From: Asaia bogorensis
GTDB taxonomy: Bacteria > Pseudomonadota > Alphaproteobacteria > Acetobacterales > Acetobacteraceae
DNA: 30,580 bases
Direction of reading: 5' to 3'
Assembly: GCA_945886995.1 (NCBI GenBank)
Contig: CAMCZJ010000004.1
Span: forward strand, 1 to 30,580
Shown: positions 7,104 through 15,118 of the stretch, one piece after another
How positions within the stretch are numbered: position 1 is the first letter of the stretch
Layout: each line of letters begins with the position of its first letter
Translations under genes and position numbers: made by a program
Notes under the pieces: model-generated
The model's database searches: none
What the model saw: only the letters and a program-made list of their open reading frames with translations
What the model was told of the DNA's origin: nothing

Positions 7104-8863
7104 CAGCACCCACCCATTTTGGGGAGCGTGATTTCGGTATAAATCCGCCCGATTGGGCGCTTGGCGCGGAGTTCAAGCACGGGCGCGGGCTCCACCCGCC
7201 CATAGGCGGGGCTTTCCCAGCCGCGGATCAATTCCAGGCTGAAAGGCGCATCGGCGGCAAGGGTGATGCGTGCCTTGGTACCTTCCACGCCATCGGGAAT
7301 GCGCCGCCAATCACCAGGTGAAAGCCGCCAGCGCAGCGCGAGGCGTCGGAAATCGCCCCCGACGCGATCTTCCACGCGCCAAAGACGGCCACGGCATTCA
7401 ATCCTCCGCGCATGGCGATTGCCGCGCCAATCGCGGGTTTTCGCGCCATCCGGAATGGCGCGGCAGCGCGGCCAGCGCCCGAACAGGAAGGGGCCAAGCC
7501 GCGGCATGGGCTCAGCATCGTCAAAGGTGATCAGATTATGCCCTGCCCCGCCGGCCAGCATCCTTTGCCACCAATCAAAGCCGGGGGGCGGCAAATAGGC
7601 GCCGCTGCCACCATCGCGCAGCAGGTTGTCATTGCCATCCCACAGGTCAAAATGCAGCAAATCGGCCTGACCGGGCCGAAAGCGGAGCGGTACTCCGGTG
7701 CGCAGCACCCCACGCGCGCCGCCTGCGCCAGTTACGCCGAACCAACCGGCGCTGCGCCAATACTGGGCTTGGGGCCTGGGCATGGCACGCGCCGCTGCAA
7801 GGCCAAGGGCGCGGCAGCCGGCATCATCCGGCAACCCAGCGCTGGCGTTCAAAAAAAGTCGCGATGCGCGTTCCAGGCTGGCACGCGCATCGCCCGGCCC
7901 AAGGCCCGATAGATCAGCGAAGGCCGAATCATCGCATGGCCCGATGCGGGGCAAGGCGCCATTCGGCGCCATGATGCGCCCCAACCATTGCGTGGCGGCG
8001 GCGGCGCGTGCGGCAAAAGGCGCGGCAAAGCCCGGCGCGCCATGGCGGCGGCGGAACCATTCGGCGGTCGCCAGTACATCAAGCATCAGCCGGTGATAAG
8101 CCGGCGAGGCCTGGGCAAAGGCGCCACAGGGCGCAACCAGCCGCGCCACGGCGCGCGAGAGCGCCCGTGCGCCGGCGCGCTGGTCCCGCGCCTTGCCCAG
8201 AAGCAGGCTGCAGATGAAAAGCCCCGCTGCCTCACTGATCGGGTGATTATTGTCCTGCGCCGCGCCATAGGCGCGGGTTGCGCGGATACGCCTTGCATGC
8301 AGCGCGAGTAATTCCCGCGCCCCGGGGCTTGGCCGGCGATCGGCGCCGAGCAGGGCAAGGGCCAGGCTAATCCCCATGGCGCGCAGCGCCGCTTCCTGCG
8401 CGCAGGCCCAGCCGGGGCCGCGAAAGGGTGGGTTCGCGGCGGCCCAATCGGCCAGCAGCGCCTCGGCTTGGTTCAGGTGATCAGCTTCGGGGTCTTGCGC
8501 TGCGGCTTGAGCAAGGTGGAGGAGTGGCGCCAGCCGGTGCGCTTCCCAAAGCCCGCGAATATCGGCGCAAGGCCGGGCCAGCACGTCCAAAGCGTGGGTT
8601 TCTGCTGCGAAAGGGCCATGCCAGTCGCGCTTCGGACCCGCCATAACGCAGGCATCTGACAGAAATGGACCGCGCGGGGTGGGCAGATCTGGCAAGGCGC
8701 GATGCGCAAGCCCAAGGGAAAGGCGCAGCCTGTGCCATGCGAATAGCGCGACTGGGCGCGGGCCAAGCCGCCAAGCCGCTTCGGCGTAAAGCCAGCGGCG
8801 CTGCCATGGCGGCGCGGAAATGGCTGCGGGGCTTGCGTCGCCCAGAACCGTATCACCTGGCAC
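7103..8863 (-). CDS. Heparinase II/III-like polysaccharide lyase family protein
   Basis: 586 residues from a GTG at 8863, chosen because GGGAGG sits six bases upstream. An ATG at 8902 in frame would nearly abut the divergent gene and lies in the promoter region. The N-terminal part is an alpha/alpha-barrel-like helical region with QDNNHPISEAAGLF near residue 204, including the conserved NNH, and a SPAYHRLMLD stretch with a candidate Tyr. The C-terminal beta-sandwich begins around QADLLHFDLWDGNDN (about 398-412). No obvious signal peptide is present, which is odd for a secreted lyase. It is first in the operon and could trim or turn over the polymer, or act as an epimerase/lyase on uronic acid residues. 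Family call good, substrate unknown. Confidence 0.82.
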   Translation of the reverse strand: MPGDTVLGDASPAAISAPPWQRRWLYAEAAWRLGPRPVALFAWHRLRLSLGLAHRALPDLPTPRGPFLSDACVMAGPKRDWHGPFAAETHALDVLARPCADIRGLWEAHRLAPLLHLAQAAAQDPEADHLNQAEALLADWAAANPPFRGPGWACAQEAALRAMGISLALALLGADRRPSPGARELLALHARRIRATRAYGAAQDNNHPISEAAGLFICSLLLGKARDQRAGARALSRAVARLVAPCGAFAQASPAYHRLMLDVLATAEWFRRRHGAPGFAAPFAARAAAATQWLGRIMAPNGALPRIGPCDDSAFADLSGLGPGDARASLERASRLFLNASAGLPDDAGCRALGLAAARAMPRPQAQYWRSAGWFGVTGAGGARGVLRTGVPLRFRPGQADLLHFDLWDGNDNLLRDGGSGAYLPPPGFDWWQRMLAGGAGHNLITFDDAEPMPRLGPFLFGRWPRCRAIPDGAKTRDWRGNRHARRIECRGRLWRVEDRVGGDFRRLALRWRLSPGDWRRIPDGVEGTKARITLAADAPFSLELIRGWESPAYGRVEPAPVLELRAKRPIGRIYTEITLPKMGGC

Positions 8864-8886
8864 AGCGTGCCTCCCTGGGTGATTTG

Positions 8887-8898
8887 AGATGTTGATAA
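8887..8898 (+). promoter_or_regulatory. Motif AGATGTTGATAA in the lyase/export divergent promoter
   Basis: This 12-mer is identical to one at 28232-28243, also inside an AT-rich divergent promoter. Its last nine bases are the complement of TTATCAACA, one base from the DnaA-box consensus. TTGATA could also act as a -35 box for the rightward export gene. Role unproven. Confidence 0.35.
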
Positions 8899-8902
8899 TC
8901 AA
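8892..8902. repeat. Inverted repeat TTGATAATCAA, candidate operator
   Basis: TTGAT and ATCAA form exact 5-bp arms around one central A. The repeat overlaps the -10 box and likely start site of the leftward promoter in the 87-bp gap between the divergent lyase and export genes, where a repressor could control the operon. The arms are short, so chance is possible. Confidence 0.35.
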
Positions 8903-8929
8903 TCTATGGTTGTGTTAAGGAAATTTCAA
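8901..8929 (-). promoter_or_regulatory. Sigma70-type promoter for the leftward polysaccharide operon
   Basis: Reading leftward, TTGAAA (8929-8924, five of six matches to TTGACA) and TAGATT (8906-8901, four of six to TATAAT) are separated by exactly 17 bp. Transcription would begin near 8894, leaving a leader of about 30 nt before the GTG at 8863 and its GGGAGG site. This is the best promoter match noticed in the window. Confidence 0.55.
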
Positions 8930-8950
8930 GAATATTTTTTGGTGTATCAT

Positions 8951-11587
8951 ATGCTCCGTTTCGCCAAAGAGGATTTTTTCTCAAAATGCAGCCGATTCGG
9001 CTCTATCCTATTGATTTTATGTATTTTAGTTGCATCCGCGCATGCCGCCGCGCAATCAGGCACGCAATTCCTTGCCCCACCCAGCCTGCCGCTAAGCCTG
9101 CCCGGCGGCGCCAACCTTCCTAACCTGCCGCCATCTGCCCAGCGCGACATCCTGGCGCGCGTGCTGGAGGGGCGGGGTGCGCAGCCCCAAGCCCCGCCCA
9201 GCGCACCAGCCCCAGCGCCTGTCCCGCGCCCGGCCCTTTCCAGCATCGAGGCCTTCTTTTCCGAAAGGCTGGAACAGGCTGAACTCCGCCAATTCGGCTA
9301 TGACAGTTTCCGCGGCGGCGCCACCCCGCCACCCAGCTTCGGCGCCCTGCCTGGGTCCTATATTCTGGGCCCGGGTGATGAGGTGGTCGTGGCGCTCCGT
9401 GGCCGGGCGCGACAGACGCTCTCGCTCAGGATCGGGCGGGATGGCATGCTGCTGCTGCCGGAATTGCCGCCCATCCCAGCTGCCGGGCGCAGCCTTGCTG
9501 ATCTGCGCGCCGATATGGAAGCCCGCGCGGCGCGGGAACTCGGCGGTTCGGAAGTGTTCCTTTCCATAGGCGCGATCCGCCAGATCAGCATTTTCGTGGG
9601 CGGCGAGGTGATGCGCCCTGGCTTTCAAAGCCTGACCGCGCTGGCGAGTGTGCTGGACGCCCTGGCGGCGGCTGAAGGCGTGCGGCGCAGCGGGTCTCTA
9701 CGCGCCATCCGGATTGAAGGCCCGGCGGGCTCACGCCAGGTGGACCTATATCCGTTGCTGGCCGATGCGCCCGGGGAGGCTGACCTGACGCTGCGGGAGG
9801 GTGAGCGCATTCTGGTGCCCCCGCTTGGCGGTGTGGTGGCGATTGCGGGTGATGTCGCGCGGCCCGGGATTTACGAATTGCCGGCGCGGCAGGCCGCCAT
9901 GCCGCTGGAAGATGCCTTGGCGTTGGCCGGCGGGCCGCTCCGCCCCAGTGGCAATCGGTTTTTGGTGCAGCAAAGTGACGCTCAGGGGCGGCGGAGTTTT
10001 GCGGAGCTTGGTGTCAATGCCAGCCTCAGGCGCGGCGATGCGTTGCTGGTGCGGCCCGGGGCGGATGTGGCGGCGAACACCGTCCGACTTTCCGGGCATG
10101 TGGCGATGCCGATCACCCGTGCCGCCGGCGGGCGGCAGGGGCTATCTGTGCGCGGCTTGATTGCAGATCATCGCCAATTGGGGCCTGACCCCTATACGCG
10201 CTTCGCCGTGGTGCTGCGCCCGGATCAGCGCAGCGGCCAGCGCCATTTGCTGCCCTTCGATCTGGCGCGTGCGCTGGAAGGCCGCGGCGGGCCGGCGTTG
10301 CGTGATGGGGATGAGGTGATTGTCTTCTCACGCGCGGATATCCAATGGCTTTCAAGCAGCGCCATCCAGCGCGCCTTGCGGGGCGAGGCAACTGCAACTC
10401 AAGGCGGGGAATGCGTGGCGCTGACGCAGATTGCCCAGGCCGCGCAAGCATCCCCTGCTCGCTTCGCCCATGCGCGCGCCACAGGGTTTCCGGAGATGGG
10501 CGAGGCGCGCTGCCCGCGTATTTTCCAGGAAGTGCCGGAATTGGCGGGCTTCCTGCTGGATCACGCCGCATTGATGACGGGCGAGGTGCGGGCACCCGGC
10601 TTATACCCCATGCTGGAAAACACACCCCTGGCCGATGCGCTTTCGGTGGCGGGCGGTGTCACGGCGCTTGGCAATGCAAGCGCACCCGATGTGGCGCGCG
10701 ACGTGCCGAACCCGGCACTGACGGGGCACGTCACGCGCGTCAGCCTTGGTGGTGGGGCAAAGCTGGTTTCACCACGCCAGGCGCTAAGGGTGCCTCGGCG
10801 TGAGGATGCTTTGGATACCGGCCCGGTGCTGCTGCTGGGCGAATTCCGCCATCCAGGGAGTTATGAATTGCGCCGGGGGGAGCGGCTTTCGGAAGTGATC
10901 GCGCGCGCCGGCGGGCTGACGGCTGAGGCCTTCCCCTATGGGGCGGTCTTCACACGCGAAAGCGTGCGCCAGCGCCAGCAGGAAGGCTTTGCCCGCACCG
11001 CGCGGGATCTTGAAAGCAGCCTGGTGCAATTGGCCGCGGGGCAGGCGCTGCCCGGTTCACGCGGTGGCACGGCGGATGTGGGCGGCGCGATGAAGGCCGG
11101 GCGCGAATTGGCCGCCACCTTGCGGGAAGCGCGCGCCGCCGGGCGCGTGGTGGTGGAAGCCAATCCCGTGATCCTGCTGGCGCGGCCAGATTTGGATATG
11201 CTGATGGAACCTGGCGATGTGATTGCCATGCCCAAGCGCCCGCAGGATGTGACGGTGGTCGGCGCGGTGCTGAACCCGGGCAGCCTGCCCTTCCGCCAGG
11301 GCTGGCGCGCGGCGGAATACATCCAGGCATCGGGCGGCGCTCAGCGCTTTGCCGATGCGTCGCGCGTCTTCGTGGTGCTGCCGAATGGCGAAGCCGCGCC
11401 GGCGGGCCAGGGTTACTTCCAAGGCGGCGGGCCGCCCTTGGCACCGGGGAGCCTGGTGATGCTGCCGCAAGACCCGGCACCGTTCGAAACCTGGGGCTAT
11501 ATTCGCGACATGACGCAGATATTAGGGCAGCTTACCATTTCATCCGCCGCGCTGGCGGTGATTGCACGGGAGTCGCGGCGCAATTAG
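8951..11587 (+). CDS. Multi-SLBB polysaccharide export protein (OPX/Wza family)
   Basis: 878 residues from the ATG at 8951, preferred over an in-frame ATG at 8906 because it starts a good signal peptide (basic start, hydrophobic ILLILCILVASAHA, cleavage near AHA-AA) and has GGTG six bases upstream. A proline-rich linker follows. Next comes a poly-export domain opening with GSYILGPGDEVVVALRG at 135-151, then about six beta-grasp SLBB-like units recognisable by G-E/D-V-x-x-P-G cores near residues 213, 293, 376, 541, 626 and 767. It ends in a mostly hydrophobic helix. Canonical Wza is about 380 residues with two or three such units, so this is an enlarged form. No lipobox cysteine follows the signal peptide. 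It should form the outer-membrane/periplasmic export channel for the polymer. Confidence 0.88.
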   Translation: MLRFAKEDFFSKCSRFGSILLILCILVASAHAAAQSGTQFLAPPSLPLSLPGGANLPNLPPSAQRDILARVLEGRGAQPQAPPSAPAPAPVPRPALSSIEAFFSERLEQAELRQFGYDSFRGGATPPPSFGALPGSYILGPGDEVVVALRGRARQTLSLRIGRDGMLLLPELPPIPAAGRSLADLRADMEARAARELGGSEVFLSIGAIRQISIFVGGEVMRPGFQSLTALASVLDALAAAEGVRRSGSLRAIRIEGPAGSRQVDLYPLLADAPGEADLTLREGERILVPPLGGVVAIAGDVARPGIYELPARQAAMPLEDALALAGGPLRPSGNRFLVQQSDAQGRRSFAELGVNASLRRGDALLVRPGADVAANTVRLSGHVAMPITRAAGGRQGLSVRGLIADHRQLGPDPYTRFAVVLRPDQRSGQRHLLPFDLARALEGRGGPALRDGDEVIVFSRADIQWLSSSAIQRALRGEATATQGGECVALTQIAQAAQASPARFAHARATGFPEMGEARCPRIFQEVPELAGFLLDHAALMTGEVRAPGLYPMLENTPLADALSVAGGVTALGNASAPDVARDVPNPALTGHVTRVSLGGGAKLVSPRQALRVPRREDALDTGPVLLLGEFRHPGSYELRRGERLSEVIARAGGLTAEAFPYGAVFTRESVRQRQQEGFARTARDLESSLVQLAAGQALPGSRGGTADVGGAMKAGRELAATLREARAAGRVVVEANPVILLARPDLDMLMEPGDVIAMPKRPQDVTVVGAVLNPGSLPFRQGWRAAEYIQASGGAQRFADASRVFVVLPNGEAAPAGQGYFQGGGPPLAPGSLVMLPQDPAPFETWGYIRDMTQILGQLTISSAALAVIARESRRN

Positions 11588-11633
11588 CGGGCGGGGGTAG
11601 CCCTTATCCTGCCGTGCTGCCGCAAAACCCGGG

Positions 11634-11663
11634 GCTTGCGAGTACCGTCCGGGCGCCGCAAGC
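11634..11663. repeat. Stem-loop with 7-bp arms downstream of the export gene
   Basis: GCTTGCG (11634-11640) and CGCAAGC (11657-11663) are exact complements with a 16-base GC-rich loop. It lies in the 107-bp gap between the export gene and the next rightward gene. There is no T-run, so it is at most a Rho-assisted or attenuating hairpin. Confidence 0.3.
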
Positions 11664-11694
11664 TTGCTGCCATCATCGGGAAACGGACAGAAAA

Positions 11695-12687
11695 ATGACC
11701 TTCACCTCAACGCGCCGCGCGATGCTCACGGCCCTTGCCGCAACGCCAATATTGTCCCAGCCGCTTCGCGCGCAGGCCGCCTTCCCCGATAAGCCCATCC
11801 GCCTGATCGTGCCCTTCGCACCGGGCGGGAATTCGGACCTGACAGCACGCGCCTGCGCGCCGGCCATGTCGGCGAAGCTTGGCCAGCCTGTGGTGGTAGA
11901 AAATCGCGCGGGGGCGGGCGGCAGTGTTGCCGCGCAGCAGGTCGCGCGCTTGCGGGCAGATGGGTATACGATTCTGCTCGGGTCGAATGGGCCGCTGACG
12001 ATCAACCCTTCGGTGCAGACCAATCTTGGCTATGACCCGCTGCGCGACTTCATGCCGATTGGGCTTTTCGTGCGCACGCCCATGGTGATTGCCGTGCATC
12101 GCAGCCTGCCGGTGCAATCTGTTGCGGAGCTTGTAGCCTATTCAAAGGCCAATCCCGGCAAGCTCGGTTTCGGTTCGTCAGGCATTGCCAGCACGGCGCA
12201 TCTTTCGCTCGAGATGTTCAATGCCGCGACGGGGGCAGGCATTACCCATATCCCCTATGGCAGTGGTGGGGCGATGACGCCTGATCTTGTCTCCGGCACA
12301 TTATCCGGCGCCATTACGGAAATTTCCACAGCCCTGCCGCTGCACCGGGAAGGCGCAGTGCGGATTTTGGCGGTAGCGGCGGCGGATCGGCTGCCGCAAG
12401 CGCCCGAATTGCCAACCGCGACCGAGGCCGGCGTTGCCGGTTATCAGGCTGCGGCCTTTGTCGGCATTGTGGCGCCAACGGGCCTGCCCGAAAACGTCGC
12501 GAAGGCGCTGGGTGAGGCTGTGGCCGCCGCCGTCGCTGACCCCGCCGTGCGCACGCGGCTGGAAGGCATGGGCAGCCTCATGGCCAGCGGGACCGAGGCC
12601 ACCCCGCTAGGCTTTGCCGCCTTTCTGCAACGGGAGACAGCATGGACTCGCGCAGCGGCGGAACGTGCGGGGCTGCGGCAGGGGTGA
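11695..12687 (+). CDS. Bug-family (TctC-like) periplasmic substrate-binding protein
   Basis: 330 residues from ATG 11695, preceded by purine-rich GGGAAACGGACAG. An upstream in-frame ATG at 11614 would place 27 residues before the signal peptide and is rejected. The N-terminus has a twin-arginine-like STRRAML followed by a hydrophobic stretch ending LRAQA. The mature part begins with PDKPIRLIVPFAPGGNSDLTAR, the hallmark of Bug/TctC receptors, and contains VVENRAGAGGS and FGSSGIAS. Such proteins bind carboxylates or related small molecules for tripartite tricarboxylate transporters. No TctA or TctB gene is nearby, so this is an orphan receptor. It converges on another Bug gene, with 10 bp between the stops. 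Ligand unknown. Confidence 0.92.
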   Translation: MTFTSTRRAMLTALAATPILSQPLRAQAAFPDKPIRLIVPFAPGGNSDLTARACAPAMSAKLGQPVVVENRAGAGGSVAAQQVARLRADGYTILLGSNGPLTINPSVQTNLGYDPLRDFMPIGLFVRTPMVIAVHRSLPVQSVAELVAYSKANPGKLGFGSSGIASTAHLSLEMFNAATGAGITHIPYGSGGAMTPDLVSGTLSGAITEISTALPLHREGAVRILAVAAADRLPQAPELPTATEAGVAGYQAAAFVGIVAPTGLPENVAKALGEAVAAAVADPAVRTRLEGMGSLMASGTEATPLGFAAFLQRETAWTRAAAERAGLRQG

Positions 12688-12697
12688 GGGTGGCTGA

Positions 12698-13684
12698 TTA
12701 CAAATCCACCTTGATATTCGCCCGCTTGATCACATCCCGCCACTTGTCGCGTTCCGTTTCCAGTCGCTTGTCACCATCGGCGGGCGATGAGCCGACATAA
12801 TCAAAACCCATTTCTTCAAAGCGCTTCATGATATCAGGCTGGCGCGCGGCGGCGATGGCTACTTCATGCAGGCGGTTCACGGCGCGATCAGGTGTCGCTT
12901 TCGGCGCCACCAGCATAGCCCAGGTATAGACATCGTAATCCCTCAAGCGCGGATCGCTTTCCGCCATGGTCGGCACGTTTGGTAATTGCGGAATGCGTTG
13001 CTGCACCATGGTCGCCAAGGGCCGCACCGTGCCGGCCCTGATTTGGCCGGAAGCGCCGGGGACATCGGCAAACACCATATCCACTTCGCCCGCAATCAGC
13101 GCGGTGATCGCCGGGCCACTGCCACGATAGGCGACATGCGTCAGGTCCACGCCCATCATCAGCTTGTAAAGCTCGCCACCCAAGTGCAGCGGCGTGCCGC
13201 TGCCCGATGATCCGTAGTTCAGTCTATTGCCGCGCTCCCGCACCATGGCATGAAACCCGGCAATATCCTTGGCCGGGCTATCGGCGCGCACAATCAGCAC
13301 ATAGGGCGATGTCGAAATCAGACTTATCACGCGGAGTTGCGCCACGGGATCATAGGGCATCGGGTCGGCCGTGAGTGGCGCCGTCAGGAAGGAAATGGAG
13401 CCCATCAGAATCGTATGCCCATCGGGGCGCGCCTGCACCACAGCGCGGGTGCCAATGGTGGCCCCTGCCCCGGCGCGATTTTCCACCGTCACCGGCTGGC
13501 CGAGCAATTCCCCCATTTTCGGCGCCAACAGCCGCGCCGCGATATCGGGCGTGCCGCCAGGCGCGAAGGGGACGATCATATTCACTGCCCGATCAGGGAA
13601 TGTGCCCTGCGCGAAGGCGGCGGGGGCGAGCGCGCTGGCACCAGCCAGGGCAAGCGCATGACGGCGGGACAAGGTAAGGGGCAT
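12698..13684 (-). CDS. Bug-family (TctC-like) periplasmic substrate-binding protein
   Basis: 328 residues, with AAGGAA seven bases before the ATG at 13684. The N-terminus has a twin-arginine motif, LSRRHALALAG, and an AFAQ cleavage site, so Tat export is plausible. The mature protein opens with PDRAVNMIVPFAPGGTPDIA and carries VENRAGAGATIG and YGSSGSGTPLHL, the ligand-binding loops of the Bug family. It is only distantly similar to the convergent Bug gene, so recent tandem duplication is unlikely. It lies 57 bp downstream of an MFS gene on the same strand and may be co-transcribed with it. Orphan receptor, ligand unknown. Confidence 0.92.
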   Translation of the reverse strand: MPLTLSRRHALALAGASALAPAAFAQGTFPDRAVNMIVPFAPGGTPDIAARLLAPKMGELLGQPVTVENRAGAGATIGTRAVVQARPDGHTILMGSISFLTAPLTADPMPYDPVAQLRVISLISTSPYVLIVRADSPAKDIAGFHAMVRERGNRLNYGSSGSGTPLHLGGELYKLMMGVDLTHVAYRGSGPAITALIAGEVDMVFADVPGASGQIRAGTVRPLATMVQQRIPQLPNVPTMAESDPRLRDYDVYTWAMLVAPKATPDRAVNRLHEVAIAAARQPDIMKRFEEMGFDYVGSSPADGDKRLETERDKWRDVIKRANIKVDL

Positions 13685-13741
13685 CGGCGTTTCCTTTCTG
13701 GTTGCGATCAGTTTGCCAAATGCTGGTGTAAGTTGGAAGTT

Positions 13742-15004
13742 CTATTGGCTGCGCAGCCCATTCGCCGGCACCTCTCGCGGCAGCAAATGCGCGCGCCAGA
13801 ACAGCGCAATCGCCAACGTGCATAAGGCGCCGAAGCCCGCATAAAGCGCGCCGGCATCGGCAAAGCCGATCTCACCCACCAAAGGCCCGGCTATCATCAG
13901 CCCAACCGGCAAGCCATAAACCGCCAGCATGCGCAGCCCCATCACGCGGCCGCGAAAATCCTGCAAGGTAATCCTCAGCAGCAGAACCGCCAGCGGCACC
14001 ATGCAAAAGCTTTGCACAAACCCCGCCAAAGCCAGCACCACGCCACCCAGCACAGGGTCCGTCAGGCGCGCGAAAACCAATAGCAGCAGAAACCAGGAAA
14101 GCGACGCGGCCAGCATGGTGCGTGCCGGCGGCAGCCCGCCTCCCCGCGCGCTGATGAAAAGTGAGCCCAGCATCGCGCCACCGGCGAAACTCGCGGACAG
14201 ATAGCCAAGCCCAGTGCGATCCAGCCCATAAACATCGCGCGCCACATGCGGCAGCAGGCCGCCGCTGATGGGATAGGCAGCGAAATTGGCCAGGCAGGCC
14301 AGCAGCAGCGCCGCCAGCACGGGCGGCGTTGAGCGCGCATAGGCAATGCCATCGCCAAGATCAGCCCAGGGCGTTTTCATCGCCACACCTTGGGCGGCGC
14401 GGGTTGGTGGTTCATCCACCTGCAGGGTCAGCACAAAGGCGCAAAGGTAAATCGCCGTCACCGCCATATAGGCCGGGCCAATGCCGAGGAACGCGACCAA
14501 CCCGGCGCCCGTGAGCGCACCGATCACGCGGGCGCTGTCGGCGCTCATGCGTTCAATCCCCATTGCGCCCATCAGCAAGGGCGCGGGCATGCTGGCCGCA
14601 ATCAGCGCATTGCGCATGCCCATATCGGAAGGGCGTACCAGGCCGCACAGCAAGGCCACGCCACAGACAAGCCAGGGGGAAAGCAGACCAGCCATGGCGC
14701 AGGCCATGAGCACCGCCGCCAGCACCGCATACCAGGCGCGCATGGCGGATAGCACGCGCCGGTGCCCGACCCTGTCGCCCATTACGCCAAACATGGGTGA
14801 CAGCAGCGTGCCAATCAGCAGAAGGGACCCAAAGATGGCAAGCCAAGTGACTGATCCCGTTTCGGTCAGCACATACCAGCCCAGGATCAGCGTCTCCATC
14901 TCAAATGCCCAGGAGGTGGCAAGATCAGCCGGCCATTGAAAACGAAAGCCGCGCTGCCCGAAGGGCGCAAGAACGCCGGTGGCGCGGAGCTTCCCGCCTG
15001 CCAT
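13742..15004 (-). CDS. MFS transporter, EntS-like (MFS_3 type)
   Basis: 420 residues from ATG 15004, chosen because AAGGGGGAAACTCA precedes it; an ATG at 15088 gives an unneeded 28-residue extension. There are about 12 hydrophobic segments. The A-motif-like loop GVMGDRVGHRRVL lies between TM2 and TM3, and LQDFRGRVMGLR is the matching loop in the second half. This is the layout of MFS_3/EntS-like exporters. It probably exports a small molecule or drug by proton antiport, but the substrate cannot be read. The gene is divergent from coaBC, with 114 bp between starts, and is followed on the same strand by a Bug receptor gene. A 12-bp palindrome, GGCTGCGCAGCC, lies at its 3' end (13747-13758). Confidence 0.85.
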   Translation of the reverse strand: MAGGKLRATGVLAPFGQRGFRFQWPADLATSWAFEMETLILGWYVLTETGSVTWLAIFGSLLLIGTLLSPMFGVMGDRVGHRRVLSAMRAWYAVLAAVLMACAMAGLLSPWLVCGVALLCGLVRPSDMGMRNALIAASMPAPLLMGAMGIERMSADSARVIGALTGAGLVAFLGIGPAYMAVTAIYLCAFVLTLQVDEPPTRAAQGVAMKTPWADLGDGIAYARSTPPVLAALLLACLANFAAYPISGGLLPHVARDVYGLDRTGLGYLSASFAGGAMLGSLFISARGGGLPPARTMLAASLSWFLLLLVFARLTDPVLGGVVLALAGFVQSFCMVPLAVLLLRITLQDFRGRVMGLRMLAVYGLPVGLMIAGPLVGEIGFADAGALYAGFGALCTLAIALFWRAHLLPREVPANGLRSQ

Positions 15005-15118
15005 TGAGTTTCCCCCTTGCCGCGCTGAGTGGGCGGCCTTGGGCCATGATGCCCGAACCAGGGGCCCGCGCCAGGGGGCTGATTTCATTCACGCGGCTTC
15101 TGGGTTAGGTTTGCCGCC

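Noticed and set aside
8906..8950. Extended start of the export protein at ATG 8906
   Set aside because: It adds 15 residues before a good signal peptide and would consume the divergent promoter region, leaving 3 bp to an ATG of the lyase gene.
13747..13758. Palindrome GGCTGCGCAGCC as an operator
   Set aside because: It lies inside the last codons of the MFS gene, where short GC palindromes are common in GC-rich DNA.
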